Part shown: piece after piece, positions 22,641 to 34,785 of the stretch
Numbering within the stretch: the first letter of the stretch is position 1
How the letters are laid out: every line of letters begins with the position of its first letter
Assembly (NCBI GenBank): GCA_964036665.1
Contig: OZ038531.1
Span: 18,972,168-19,036,167 of the forward strand
Direction: 5' to 3'
Length of the DNA: 64,000 nt
DNA from: Gordius sp. MW1
Taxonomy: Eukaryota; Nematomorpha; Gordioida; Gordea; Gordiidae
Made by a program: the position numbers and the translations under genes
The notes under the pieces: generated by a model
The model's database searches: none
Told to the model about the DNA's origin: nothing
The model's input: the letters and a program-made list of their open reading frames with translations, nothing else

Positions 22641-23900
22641 CTTAAAAATAAATTTAATTAATTACATTTCCATGTATTTATTATTAAAAATATATTGAAT
22701 AAAAGGATATATTTATTTAAATTAGAAGATAATAAACAAGTATAGTACCATAATTTGATTTTTGATTTTCATAATAGAGTCTAAGAAGGTTGATCATGAG
22801 CCATATTCTGATTTAATAAAAATATAATAAATAAATCATATTAAATTAATGATTGGAAAGTGGGCCTCCTAAGTAAATTCAATACTAATCAACAATAATT
22901 AGCATATTTAAAAAGAAAACGATCTTTTTTCAAAATTTGCAACAAAGATATTTATTTTTTAAAGTCTATGGTCAAATTTATCCTAAGCAAAAATACCATA
23001 TTTTGTAAAAGAAAGGACTTTTCAAAAAATAGTTAGAACTTAATACCTATTAATTTGATGTGGACTAAAATCATTTTTTATATAATTTTAATCTAACCTT
23101 CCAACAGATCCTAGTACACCATCTCAGTTTAATGACTAAATATATTTATTGAAATAGTTACTTAAAAACTAAGTTAAAAAACTTTAAGGATGTTTAAAAG
23201 GTTTTTGTGATTTAGGAAATCCTATCCTCTATATCAGCATGAATATGATAGGATGAATAAATAAAGAATAATGTTTTTACAATTTAGTATGCCAAGTTAT
23301 TTTAGTAATATTGGTCAAAAAATGGATAAAAAGAAAGAATTTTTTTTAAAGAAATTCTATACAAATCTAAATTTTAATTAAAGAACAAGGTATTAATTAT
23401 AGATTAAAACTAAGCAAAATCGCCATCAAATATTCTTAAAAGATAACAGTTTAACAAGTTGAATGAAGATCCAAATGACTTTTAAAAGCATTTTTATCTT
23501 TCTTAAAGTACTAAATTCTAAAAAATCAATTACTTTAAATGAAATGATAAAGATTATAATCAAAATGACAAATTGTTTGATGTAGCCAAACTCTTATATA
23601 TTTTTGTCAATCTCCAAAATTTATCAATAATATTTCTTGACTTATTTAAGGTTTTATATCTTGAGGTATTAGATTAGTATATTTTAATAAAAAAATGATT
23701 TGTAGGGTCAAATTAAAGAAAATCAGGCATTTTTATAAAATTACAAAGATCTTATCCTAAAGATTATTAATCTAAAACTTATATTAAAAATTATGAAATT
23801 ACCATATGAAACTTACAGTTTTTACAATCTTTACAGCTTAGCAAAAAGCTATACTCATATACTTATAACATAATGTTAATGAATATATATGCAATTGTTT
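22641..23900. other. AT-rich non-coding, possible lunapark intron
   Basis: No coding frame or repeat family was supported. If lunapark continues upstream, this would be intron. Confidence 0.35.
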
Positions 23901-23924
23901 TAATAAAGTAAATAAAAAAATCGG

Positions 23925-24060
23925 GCCTTCGGCCCTCGTGGGAAGGGGGAGAAGGGAAGGGGGAGAAGGGAAGGGGAAGGGGAGGAGGGGAAGGGGGGAC
24001 GACTCATCTATACTCCGTATAAATGTATCATATTTGCTATGCAATTTATGGGCGAGAAAG
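23925..24060. repeat. interspersed repeat with purine-rich core, copy 2
   Basis: Matches 13440-13610: ttcggccctcgtgggaaggg, GGAAGGGG runs, actccgtataaatg and tgctatgcaatttatgggcg. Confidence 0.75.
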
Positions 24061-24349
24061 GTGTATTGTTTTCAAGAATAATAATTTTATCATAAATATT
24101 TTTATAACAAATTTGTTATACCTTTGTTAGAATATAGCTAATATTTAATTTCAGACAATTTATCTCCCTTAAAAAACTTAGAAAGAACGTCTAGCCAGGT
24201 TGTGAGGAGATAACTCACTTCTATTTAAATTCGTGATTTGTGACTATTTGTGTCTCTTACTTGACTAATTAAAATTCCTTTCATACCAAGAATTAACAAA
24301 TAAACTAGTAATTTAGAGTATAATAATTTTTTCAAACAAAAAAATACAC

Positions 24350-26135
24350 CGTTATTTTTTTCATTGGTCAGTAGTCAGCGGACGGCCAAAAAGTCATATA
24401 ATCAATGGTATTAACAAGAACAATATATTAATTTAATTAAAAAAAAATACTTAAAACATATGAAAGAGTTAAGATAAGAGTATAGTGAAATGCAGTAAAT
24501 TAATAAATGGGGTAAATCACTAAGTTTAAAAACGGGTATATGTGCCAAAATTCAAAAATATTTAAAATTAGGCGTGTAACAAACATTATATTATAAAACA
24601 TCACAATGTTAAGATTTTGCAGAATTTTTGGGAGAAATTTTTTGTTGAATTCGAACAATTTTTAATTAAAAATATCAGAACAAAATTTTAACAGCAATAG
24701 AAGATGTTTGGATTCACATTTTGGCCAATGGTCATTTTTTTTCTTTGGTCAGAAGCCAGGACACGTTAAAAGTCGATATAAATACATAAGAGTCAAAAAA
24801 AAGAAAAAAAAAATTCGATTCACACTTTGGCCAGTGATCATTTTTTCCATTGGTCAGCAGCCACCAGACGGCCAAAAAGTCATATTATCAATGGTATTAA
24901 CAAGAACATTATACAAATTTTCCATTTAATTAAAAAAAACGGGATTCGACCCACATTAAAAATAGAGGCATAGGCTTTTGTAGGGGAGGGCATAGGGTAA
25001 ATATCAATGTTAACCAATTAAAAAACGGAAAATTTCGATTTATTTGGCCAATGGTCATTTTTTTCATTGGTCAGTAGCCTGCGGACGGTCAAAAAGTCAT
25101 ATTATAAATGGTATTAACAAGAACATAATATTAATTTAATTTAAAAAAATTAAAGAAAAAATTTGTCCCCTCCCTGACTTGAACCAGAAACCTCCAGTTA
25201 ACAAGCCGGCGCTATAATAACCACTTAACCATGCTGGCTTTAAAATAGTATAAGTTATTATGTTATTTATATAGATAATGAATTAATAAAGTTGTGTTTT
25301 ATGTTTAGAAAATCAATATATTTCGTCGGTCAGTAGCCAGCGGACGGTCAAAAAGTCATATTATCAATGGTATTAACAAGAACAAAATATTAATTTAATG
25401 TAAAAAAAAAAAAATTAAAAAAAAGGGTTTTTTTTTAGTTTTAAAAAAGGGCTAAATTCTTAAACTACCCGTCCGATTCGCTCGAAACTTTACCCGTAGG
25501 TGCCCAGGGCGGCCAGGGGTAAAATAACCTTTTCAGATTCCTAAAATACCTTTTCATTTTAAAAATATCGGACATTTCCCTGCCACACGTGCGGTGTAAT
25601 ATCTATGACACGTAGAAAAATTTTACTAATTATATAAACTTACGCGCGCCATCTAATAAAGTACAATTCGTGTTTTAATAGTTTAATAGTAGATTGAATT
25701 TAATTAGAAATAACGGGCTATGATTATACCTTTGAAGGAGGTTTCGAATTTTGTGTTAGTTTCTATCAATATATTTTATCGTAAATTAGAATCTAATACC
25801 TATATTTTTTTAAATATTACTTTTTAGGTTTTCTATGAAATCACAATCTAATTAAATGAAATATATTAACCCAATAAAAAAGTATATATGCATTTATAAG
25901 GTTAAAAATATATATTACATAGTTGGCTGTCTGTTAGACCATCTATAATAAATTTTTAGGTTATATATAAAATTTGGCCAATGGTCATTTTTTTTCATTG
26001 GTCAGTACCAACAGATACTCTATAAGTCAATGATAGCCAAAAAAACGGATAAAAAATTTTTGATGCTCACTTTAGCCAATGGTCATTTTTTTCCATTGGT
26101 CAGCAGCCAGCGGACGGCCTAAAAGTCATATTATC
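24350..26135. repeat. CCAATGG-hairpin repeat field, part 1
   Basis: Several partial units share ttggccaatggtcatttttttc, cattggtcagcagccagcgg, acggccaaaaagtcatatta and tcaatggtattaacaagaac (near 24360, 24720, 24830, 25050, 25320, 25980, 26080). CCAATGG and CCATTGG around the T-run form a small hairpin in each unit. Some units carry tRNA-like heads or the block tagaggcataggcttttgtag. The field is continued at 28272 by the flank of an LTR element inserted into it. Confidence 0.85.
25165..25240 (-). repeat. tRNA-derived SINE head
   Basis: On the minus strand it has a pol III A box (TGGTTAAGTGG) and a B box (TGGTTCAAGTC) at tRNA spacing, with a tRNA-like anticodon arm. The acceptor stem does not pair well and it sits inside the repeat field, so it is a tRNA-derived SINE head and not a tRNA gene. 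Confidence 0.65.
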
Positions 26136-26681
26136 TGTCGTGTACCCATACACGAAGAATGAAATTAGCGTATCCAGAGATACGATGATGAAGATGTCTT
26201 CCCACACACCCCCCCCCCCCCCCCCTCATCTCATCTTATTCAAAAATTAAAGTTAAGAGTTCAACACGCGGTACAATCTTTTGATCTTACACGTTGTACA
26301 CTCATAGCGTAGACCATTATTCTTTTACATTTAATTTCTAGTACGCGTATACCCCCCCCCCGACGCGCTGATACGTATTTGTTATTTTTCTTACGCGTGA
26401 GTGATTTTCGATATACGCATCTTATCGTATGCGATTTTGACATTGCGATCTTTTAATTATTATATATTTTCTTGGTTGTGATTATATTAATGCCATGTAA
26501 TAAAGACAGTTGAGAAATATTTCTGCGTACGCGCGTGAGCCTGTTCGCGGCCCGGCCATCCCCCAATAATTTATCGTTTTGCGGCCCAATTTTCCTTTAA
26601 GTTCCCCCAATTAATTCCTAATAACTCTTCCCTTCTGGACCTTCTTATTTAAATCGTATTCCTTTTCCCACGAATACGATA
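26136..26681 (+). repeat. 5' LTR
   Basis: Direct repeat copy 1, with two long C-runs and AATAAA at 26499-26504. A TTTGGTGTCAG block resembling a primer-binding region starts at 26763, about 80 bp inside the proposed LTR end. That is further than usual and makes the 3' limit of the LTR uncertain. Confidence 0.8.
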
Positions 26682-27726
26682 TTTATTTAGACGTATTAGC
26701 GTAAATAAAGTTATTTTAAATCCTTCGCTCAGCCCTTTTTACTCGGTCGTCCAGACATTATATTTGGTGTCAGATATTCTACTCACGCCCGATGGAGGAA
26801 ACCAGGAATTATTCTACAAAACGAAAAAGGAAATAATGTATACAGAAAAATTAATTTGGAATTCAAATTGCCGCCCCCCCCCCCCCTTCTTCTGAATGGA
26901 ATGGATAAAATTATTCGGATAAAATTATTCCAGGAACATCCCGTTTGCCATGAAAAATCGTCACAGTGCAGGGATATTGAATAAAATTATTCCAATCCCG
27001 TTTGCCATGAACAACCGTCACAGCGCAGGGATATCGGATAAGATTATTCTACTAAAACAATCGAACCAATCCATGATTCGGAAATATTGGGAGACGGAGG
27101 AAGAAAACAATTCCTTCGAACAATTGGCTACCAAATTTAAACCGCAAACATAATTCAGTGGAAATTCCAATATGTCTGAGAACATATGGCGGAATTCTTC
27201 GAACGAATGAAGATCCCGAAACTGATTTTATTCAAAATATCAATTATGCAGAATCATCCCTAACTAATTCTCAAGGCCTAAATTCTTAATCCGCTAAAAT
27301 ATTATTGTAAGACAGAATTATACACTTGATTTATTTACATATATTTATTATATGAAAATTATATTGTTAACCAATATTAAAATTCCCCCCCCCCGCAGTT
27401 TCTTTGACTAGTATTTGACAGTCTGCTCGTGGGCAAGAAAGGATAATTTTCAAGATAGCAGTTTACAATCTATATTAATTATAAGTTTTGTCAAGGCTGT
27501 TGCTAGGTGAGTCACAGAGCTGGAAGAAAAATCCGTTAGTCATGACGTTGCCTTTTTATCTCTGATTTTTACATATATCAGTCGTCGTGTGAGCAAAGGC
27601 CAGAGTTGGTATTCGATGCCAGATGTTTGAAATTTATAATGTTAATAACGCCGCCTTGATAGTTGCACTGAGCTCTTAGAACTCTATCGAAAATACATTA
27701 AGTCTTCGACTTTTAAAAGGAAAAGA

Positions 27727-28271
27727 TGTCGTGTACCCATACACGAAGAATGAAATTAGCGTATCCAGAGATACGATGATGAAGATGTCTTCCCACACAC
27801 CCCCCCCCCCCTCATCTCATCTTATTCAAAAATTAAAGTTAAGAGTTCAACACGCGGTACAATCTTTTGATCTTACACGTTGTACACTCATAGCGTAGAC
27901 CATTATTCTTTTACATTTAATTTCTAGTACGCGTATACCCCCCCCCCCCCCGACGCGCTGATACGTATTTGTTATTTTTCTTACGCGTGAGTGATTTTCG
28001 ATATACGCATCTTATCGTATGCGATTTTGACATTGCGATCTTTTAATTATTATATATTTTCTTGGTTGTGATTATATTAATGCCATGTAATAAAGACAGT
28101 TGAGAAATATTTCTGCGTACGCGCGTGAGCCTGTTCGCGGCCCGGCCATCCCCCAATAATTTATCGTTTTGCGGCCCAATTTTCCTTTAAGTTCCCCCAA
28201 TTAATTCCTAATAACTCTTCCCTTCTGGACCTTCTTATTTAAATCGTATTCCTTTTCGCACGAATACGATA
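27727..28271 (+). repeat. 3' LTR
   Basis: Direct repeat copy 2, nearly identical to copy 1 and directly preceded by the polypurine tract at 27715-27726. Confidence 0.82.
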
Positions 28272-28276
28272 TTATC

Positions 28277-29320
28277 AATGGTATTAACAGGAACAATCAT
28301 AAGAGTCAAAAAAAAACGGAAAAAAAATTTCGATTCACAATTTGGCCATTGGTCATTTTTTTTCATTGGTCAGCAGCCAGGACACGGTAAGAGTGGATAT
28401 AAATTCATAATAGTCAAAAAAAACGAAAAAAAAAATTTCGAATCACATTTTGGCCAATGGTGATTTTTTTCCATTGGTCAGCAGCCAACGGACGGCCAAA
28501 AAGTCATAATAGCAATGGTAGTAACAGGAACAATCATAATAGTCAAAAAAACGAAAAAAATAATTTCGATACACATTTTGGCCAATGGTCATTTTTTTCC
28601 ATTGGTCAGCAGCCAACGGACGGCCAAAAAGTCATAATAGCAATGGTAGTAACAGGAACAATCATAATAGTAAAAAAAAACGAAAAAAATAATTTCGATA
28701 CACATTTTGGCCAACGGTCATTTTTTTCCATTGGTTAGCAGCCAACGGACGGCCAAAAAGTCTTATTATCAATGGTATTAACAAGAACAATCATAAGAGT
28801 CAAAAAAAACTCCGGTATTCGAACCCACAAACTAGTTAAATTAATTAAAAGTAAACAGCGTGACAAGACATTCGGTGCGTGACAAGACATTCGGTGCAAG
28901 ACACCAAAGAGCACCCATATCAGTAGAGGCATAGGCCCTTGTAGTGGAGGGCATAGGGTAATTATCAATGTTAACCTATTCAAAAACGGAAAAAAAAATT
29001 TCGATTTATTTGGCCAATGGTCATTTTTTTCAATGGTCAGTAGCCTGCGGACGGTCAAAAAGTCATATTATCAGTGGTATTAACAAGAACAAAATATTAA
29101 TTTAATTAACAGGGACCCTTATCAGTAGAGGCATAGGCCCTTGTAGTGGAGGGCATAAGGTAATTATCAATGTTAACCTATTCAAAAACGAAGAAAAAAT
29201 TTCGATTTATTTGGCCAATGGTAATTTTTTTCAATGGTCAGTAGCCTGCGGACGGTCAAAAAGTCATATTATCAATGGTATTAACAAGAACAAAATATTA
29301 ATTTAATTAAATATATACAT
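28277..29320. repeat. CCAATGG-hairpin repeat field, part 2, with 129-bp tandem units
   Basis: From 28280 to 28800 four units repeat every 129 bp (ccaatggtca at 28582, next at 28711). After a B-box-like gggttcgaataccgg (inverse, near 28812) come two units with the block agtagaggcataggcccttg. The last is followed by cgagcccataaattgcatagc (29363), an end motif shared with the purine-rich repeats. Short frames here are repeat artefacts. Confidence 0.88.
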
Positions 29321-29399
29321 TGGAGGGTAAACGGACGGACATCAACGGACAACCAAAAACGAGCCCATAAATTGCATAGCAATTAAACTTACTATTAAC

Positions 29400-29876
29400 A
29401 AAGAATTATGAAAAAGTGTACTGAGCAAAGTGTAAAAGCTTTCCAAATTTCTAATTTTAAGATAACCCAGCAAATAAAATGAATTTAAACCTTTATTTTA
29501 ATATCAGGTGCATTAATACCTATTATCCTACATTTAATAAATTCTTCATACAATAAAAACTTATTTACAAGAGAGGTATGGCTAAAAGCCCACAGATTGC
29601 TAGAATTCTTTGGCCAAACATTAATGGTGTATAGAAGTATAAAATTACTGCCCCATAAAAGTCAAAATCATGGCATATTTATTATATCGTAAAATATTAA
29701 AGTTTTCATAATCGCGTAAATGGCGAATATCCTACATAAGATATTACATAAAAAAATTAACATACTTCATCAATTTTTTCTAAAATTTCAATTTTTGACG
29801 ATTTTGACTAAATAACAAATTAATTTATAATCAATGTATTCATTACCTTAAATATGCTAAGAAAGCACCCATTTTA
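29400..29876. other. AT-rich non-coding
   Basis: No gene or repeat was recognised. Confidence 0.4.
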
Positions 29877-32870
29877 ACAAAAACTTTTTATAAAATGCCT
29901 GTTTTGATCTAGGTGCAAATAAGTACGGCCTCGACTTTTTGGATCAAGAAGCAATATACAAATTGTAAATGAAAAATCTCATTAACTTTGAATATGGTTT
30001 CTATGATTACTCAAGTTATTATGCCATAAACTTAATTTTTATATATTTTTAGTTATTTTAAAAGTTTATCCAACGTTTTATGCGAAACACGACAAGAAAC
30101 TATCACTTTTTACGTTTATAATAGAGCCATTCGCTTATATGCCGACTTTTACATATTGGCCTGGCTATCGATCCACAAATGAGCTCATTTTCAGCGCTGT
30201 GTAGGTAAACAACTTAAAAAAACCCGTATGGAAAAACTTTATTTAAAAAGTCTTTTACATTATTTTTTAAATCAAATAAAATTGTAGATTAAGTGTCGTT
30301 ATATGAGAAATCTCATTATTTGTTTATTGTGACGATATTCAATGGTGTTTTGTATCTTTATGATAATTTAATTTATAGTTATTGTAGGGGTTTAAGCCTA
30401 CAATAAAGTAAGTTTATTAATAAATAACTACAAGATCATAATCTATCATTACATATTGGCTTATATAGCCTTTTACAGAGGTTAATATGAATAACTCGTA
30501 AGATAGTTGGGGGCTATTCAAATTATAATGAGTGTGAATAAAATAAGGAAGAATATGAATAGTGTGTATTCAAATAGAGTAAGAAGGAGTGTAAATAAAG
30601 TGATATTCAAATCATAACGATAATACTATAGGTTTAGTGTTTCGATCTCGTCTCGGTCTCGAAAACAAAATCTCGTCTCGTCTCGGGAGCGATGAAAATC
30701 TCGATCTCGTCTCGTCTCGGTCTAGAAAAATCTCGATCTCGTCTCGACGAGAATTCTCGTCTCGTCTCGACTTTTTTAAAAAAATATATAAGGAATAAAA
30801 ATTTATCCTGTTTACTAAAAAATTAAATAAGTATTAAAAATCCGAATGGCAAATTTTTATATTTTTTTTAAACTTTAATACACAAACTTTTCAAAGATTT
30901 ATCGGGACACGTCATTTCATTGACAATATAAAGATATGAATTAATTCATAAAGATAACATTTTCTGTGGAAAGCGAAGACTAAAAAAACTATAAATAAAT
31001 TTGAAGTATAGAAAATTAAATTTAATTGTCCAGCAAACTTAACATTTCTATCGAATTCACTATGTCTTTCAACTATAAATAGACTTAGAAAATTATAAGT
31101 TAGCTTATAGTTGACTTAGTTGCATAATTGAACAAACTGAAACCTTTTATTAACCCTGGCTAAAGCTTCAAAGTAGACCTTAACATATTTAAGGCAAACG
31201 TGTAAGTCCATTATTATCATCATTAATTATATCCCATAGTGTTTATTGCATGTTTACTATAGCGTTATAGTTTCAGTACTAATGGGAGTGACTTTTGATT
31301 ATAATATGATTATTTACAGATAACTAGTTTAGTTGCACATATTAAACGTTGTAAAAACAACAATAAAAGCAGCATTATTATAGAATAAAGAACATAAGGT
31401 TAATATCTTAAATTGCACGTTTTGAATTTCTGCCACAAATTATTATAATCAAATTTATATTACAAATAATTACATTCCAATTCTAACTAACTTTGCCATT
31501 AAATAGTTATTTATCGATACGATATAGGTTCATGTATTTATTTTATATTGTTCAATTATGGAAATATAGTAAATTTAAATGTACCTGGCAACCCAGCTTA
31601 TAATGTGAAAAGTAATGCATATGACAAAACTATGTATTCACATAATGTCTTAATAAAATTCAAAAATTTGGGAGGTACACTATTAGTTGAAGCATAAAAA
31701 CTTCTAAAAACTCATGATTTAGATTTAATCTATTACGGTGTCTTAAATACTCTATTGTACCTTTGAAATCGTAGGGTGGGTGCTAAAAAATCTCGAGCCA
31801 CCTTAGCTTAACTTGATGAGTCAACCATACTTAGTTAAATGATTGCCAAATTTTAAATTTTTTGCAAAAATATAGAATATTTACTACACTTAGAAATTTT
31901 TTTAATATCAAATATATTCCATACAGATTGATTTACACTTAATACCTTAAATGAAAATCATGCAAACTTAAATACACAATAATTTACTAAAATCTAACGA
32001 TCAATAAAAAGTCGAGATCTCGCCGAAAAAAATCTCGTCTCGTCTCGTCTCGACATTTAAATTCTCGTCTCGATCTCGACTCCATTTTTCAAATTCTCGT
32101 CTCGTCTCGTCTCGGTTTTTCGAGACGAGACGAGACGAGACCGAGATTTTTCTCGATTTTTCCGAATCACTATATAGGTTAATATGAATAACTCGTAAGG
32201 TAATTGGGGGTTATTCAAATTTTAATGATTGTGAATATAATAAGGAGGAGTAGTGTGTATTCAAATCGAGTAAGAAGGAGTCTGAATAGTGTGTATTCAA
32301 ATCAAGTAAGAAGGAGTGTGAATATCCAAACCATTTAGGTAACCCTATAGTTATCCTGAACAGATTATTTCTGGTAGACCAAATGTTGTTTTCTACTTTT
32401 ACAAATGTCCTTAAAATAGGGCTAGATCAAAGTTTAAGGCATGAGGATTTTTAAAATTGTACACAACCTGTATCAAGGTGATCGTTCATGTTAGTCTTAT
32501 TGTGCTCATTATTATTAACTTATCTGTCATTTACAAAAAATCTTTAAGGTACTATGATATTTTAATTTTATACGGCATAATATACATACTATCTAAGATC
32601 CTTGTATTTTAACATTAAATTTTAAATTTGGAAAATACTTTGCTCTACAATAAAATTAGTCATGAGTTCATAAAATTTTTTATATCCTTAATAAAAGAAG
32701 GATATGAATAAAAACTATTTGAAGGGATACGAACACAGGAATGAATTGGGATAATTTAGGAAAGGGGGATAGGTAATTTAGGATTTGGGCTGGTATAGGT
32801 TAATCCTTGCCTCCCCCAGAGGGAGACTTCCTTTTTAGTCTTTCTTTACATCCTGTATATATATTTTTTA
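29877..32870. repeat. R2 interspersed repeat, left copy, split by a hAT insertion
   Basis: 29877-30634 and 32173-32870 match 57029-55575 in inverted orientation with high identity, from aaaaactttttataaaatgc to tctttctttacatcctgtat. Internal short repeats of gtgtgtattcaaatagagtaagaaggag lie on both sides of the insertion. No coding capacity was recognised. Confidence 0.9.
30635..32172. mobile_element. hAT element with TCTCG-rich termini, copy 1
   Basis: Starts TAGTGTTTCGATCTCG and ends TTCCGAATCACTA. The flanks tataggtt (30627-30634 and 32173-32180) are an 8-bp duplication, and the inverted R2 copy has the single site (near 56270-56277). The ends fit the hAT consensus YARNG. About 100 bp at each end consist of repeated tctcg/gagac blocks. 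The interior is AT-rich. A segment near 31560-31700 is conserved with copy 2 but has no recognisable transposase, so the element is non-autonomous. Confidence 0.88.
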
Positions 32871-32929
32871 TTAAGAAAATCACCGAAATTTACAAGAATT
32901 GTTAATCTATATAAAGTTCTCGACGCGTA

Positions 32930-33110
32930 TATCAAAATCACAGATGCGTATTGATAGAAATAACATAACCGTATATTCGCGCAGGGGGCAATTAACATGC
33001 GTGTACTAGAAATCAAATGTAAAAGAATATTGATGGAAATACGTACGGCGCGGCGCGTAAGATCAAAAGAATCTTGTAATCAGTGAACTTTTAACTTTTG
33101 ATGGGGGGTT
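32930..33110 (-). repeat. diverged LTR fragment, inverted
   Basis: Inverse matches to the LTR at 26136: tctagtacgcgtatacc, cttttacatttaatttctag and cttacgcgtgagt-type blocks are recognisable in reverse order. Probably a decayed solo LTR of a related family. Confidence 0.5.
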
Positions 33111-33431
33111 GGAAAAAATCTCCGGATACAACACCTTCCCTTTTTCAAAAATTTAGGACCAGGGGTAGACAAAAGAATAATTGATATAATTCAATTGGAT
33201 GGTTTTTATCAACAACGTTCTGATTATGGTTTACAATATTAATAGTAAAAATATAATATATCAAAAATATTATACTAACAATACAACATTTTATTATATA
33301 CGACAAGTGTAACCTTCAATGAAGTGAAGAATTAAGTATTCATGGACAACGGGATATATTTATAAATACCTCGTTTATGGCTTCTGGGAATACTCATGGA
33401 ATAATCCAATAATAATTTTTTTCCTTGCTCT

Positions 33432-33680
33432 TTAAATCGGTAAACTAATCCCTGCTCTGTGAATCCTAAACATTTTTCTTTCATGCGGTGCGTGTTGCCA
33501 TCTGTTATCGAATACTCTTGTCCTATGAATTAACAAATCATTATTATTCCAATTGATAAAAGTGTGAATGCATTCCTGAATACTTTTTAACTTTAAAAGA
33601 TTGAAAAATTTCAACGTATTAGGTTCAACTAGGTCCTGTCTTTCTGTCTTCTTTAATTCTCTTTTCAACACCACGGCCAA
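33432..33680 (-). CDS. unrecognised 82-codon ORF
   Basis: Starts MAVVLKRELKKTERQD and contains FINWNNNDLLIHR and a His/Arg-rich end. Codon composition is less AT-biased than its surroundings, which is the only reason to list it. No splice sites, domain or homologue is recognised. It could be a transposon fragment or chance. Confidence 0.2.
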   Translation of the reverse strand: MAVVLKRELKKTERQDLVEPNTLKFFNLLKLKSIQECIHTFINWNNNDLLIHRTRVFDNRWQHAPHERKMFRIHRAGISLPI

Positions 33681-34765
33681 CTTGTTTTAAAAATTGATTG
33701 TTATAATGAAGGATAAGAAGATTTTATCCACTATAACTTTAATAGAGAAGTGGTCAGTTTGGTTTGCTGACTCCCTGTTGACTTAATATCTTTGATTTTT
33801 TTATATTTATGCGTATGTATTCTCTAAAAATTAATAATTAAGGTTTAAATAGTTACTTTTATGTGCTTCCATAAATTTGTAGTGGTATTTAAAGGAGCTG
33901 ATATTTAATTACTTTAGGGCTGCACAATTTGCTTTTCCTTTAACAAAAAATAATCACAAAAAGGGGCCAGGGAGTTTTCTCTTGTTTCATGTCAAAAAAT
34001 AATACAAGCTAGATAATAAAAAATTATTATAATTTCAATAACTTTCATTAATATTGTAATATATTATCGGTAATTTATCCAATGGCTTAATTACCAAAAT
34101 TTAGATATTTTGGTTCATCAAAAATCATATAATACTATAGGTGATGAAAATCTCTTTTGCATATATTATATAAAGATGGGCTATTTTTTATCAAAAAATT
34201 GAAAGAAATCAATAATTATTCATAACATCATTTTTGAATGGCCAAAATCTAAATACCAAAACTTACATTAAACTATTAGTCAAAGTTTTACCTGCTAATA
34301 AATATATCATATCTAAAAGTTTTGCACATATATTTTTTAATTTTTCGTTCAAAATCTTTGCAGATATAAATGCTAATTTAAACTAAATAATAAATTTGAA
34401 TTATTATTTTAATAACCTTCATAATTATTTTATTATAATTATAAGTATTTAGTTTATCAACTAGCCAAATGATCAAAATTTAAATTTAGAGGTTGGGAAA
34501 TAATTATAAGATCTTTTATGTTGATAAAAATCTCTTTCGCACATGTATAAAAAAGGTATTTTAAAATTTATTAAATGATAATTTAGATGGCCGAAATAAT
34601 TAAAAAATATTACATTTTTTTAACTGCAAATAAATAATATATAAACTTTTAATCGAAATTTTGAATTTGTCAGTTATTATAATTTTTTGGTTGTAAACTT
34701 TGCAGATATGAATACAATGTACTAAAATAATACTTTATATAATAATAATAATTTACTGATGAATG
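33681..34765. other. AT-rich non-coding
   Basis: Very AT-rich with no feature supported. Confidence 0.4.
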
Positions 34766-34785
34766 GACTATCGATTCGAAATTCA

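Larger units (their letters stand above)
26136..28271 (+). mobile_element. young non-autonomous LTR retrotransposon
   Basis: Two direct repeats of about 546 bp (26136-26681 and 27727-28271) flank about 1.05 kb. Both start TGTCGTG and end ACGATA. The flanks ttatc (26131-26135 and 28272-28276) give a 5-bp target duplication within the repeat unit gtcatattatcaatggtatt. The polypurine tract aaaaggaaaaga directly precedes the second LTR. An AATAAA is at 26499. The LTRs differ visibly only in C-run length and one base (tcccac/tcgcac), so insertion is recent. The interior has a 60-bp duplication (26930-27050) and no gag, protease or reverse transcriptase, so it depends on another element. Confidence 0.85.

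Noticed and set aside
25165..25240. Functional tRNA gene (also 35168-35236)
   Set aside because: Boxes A and B are good but stems do not close, and the sequence continues into repeats.
28457..29058. Frames of 93 and 107 codons
   Set aside because: They follow the 129-bp CCAATGG units and include the same short peptide repeatedly.
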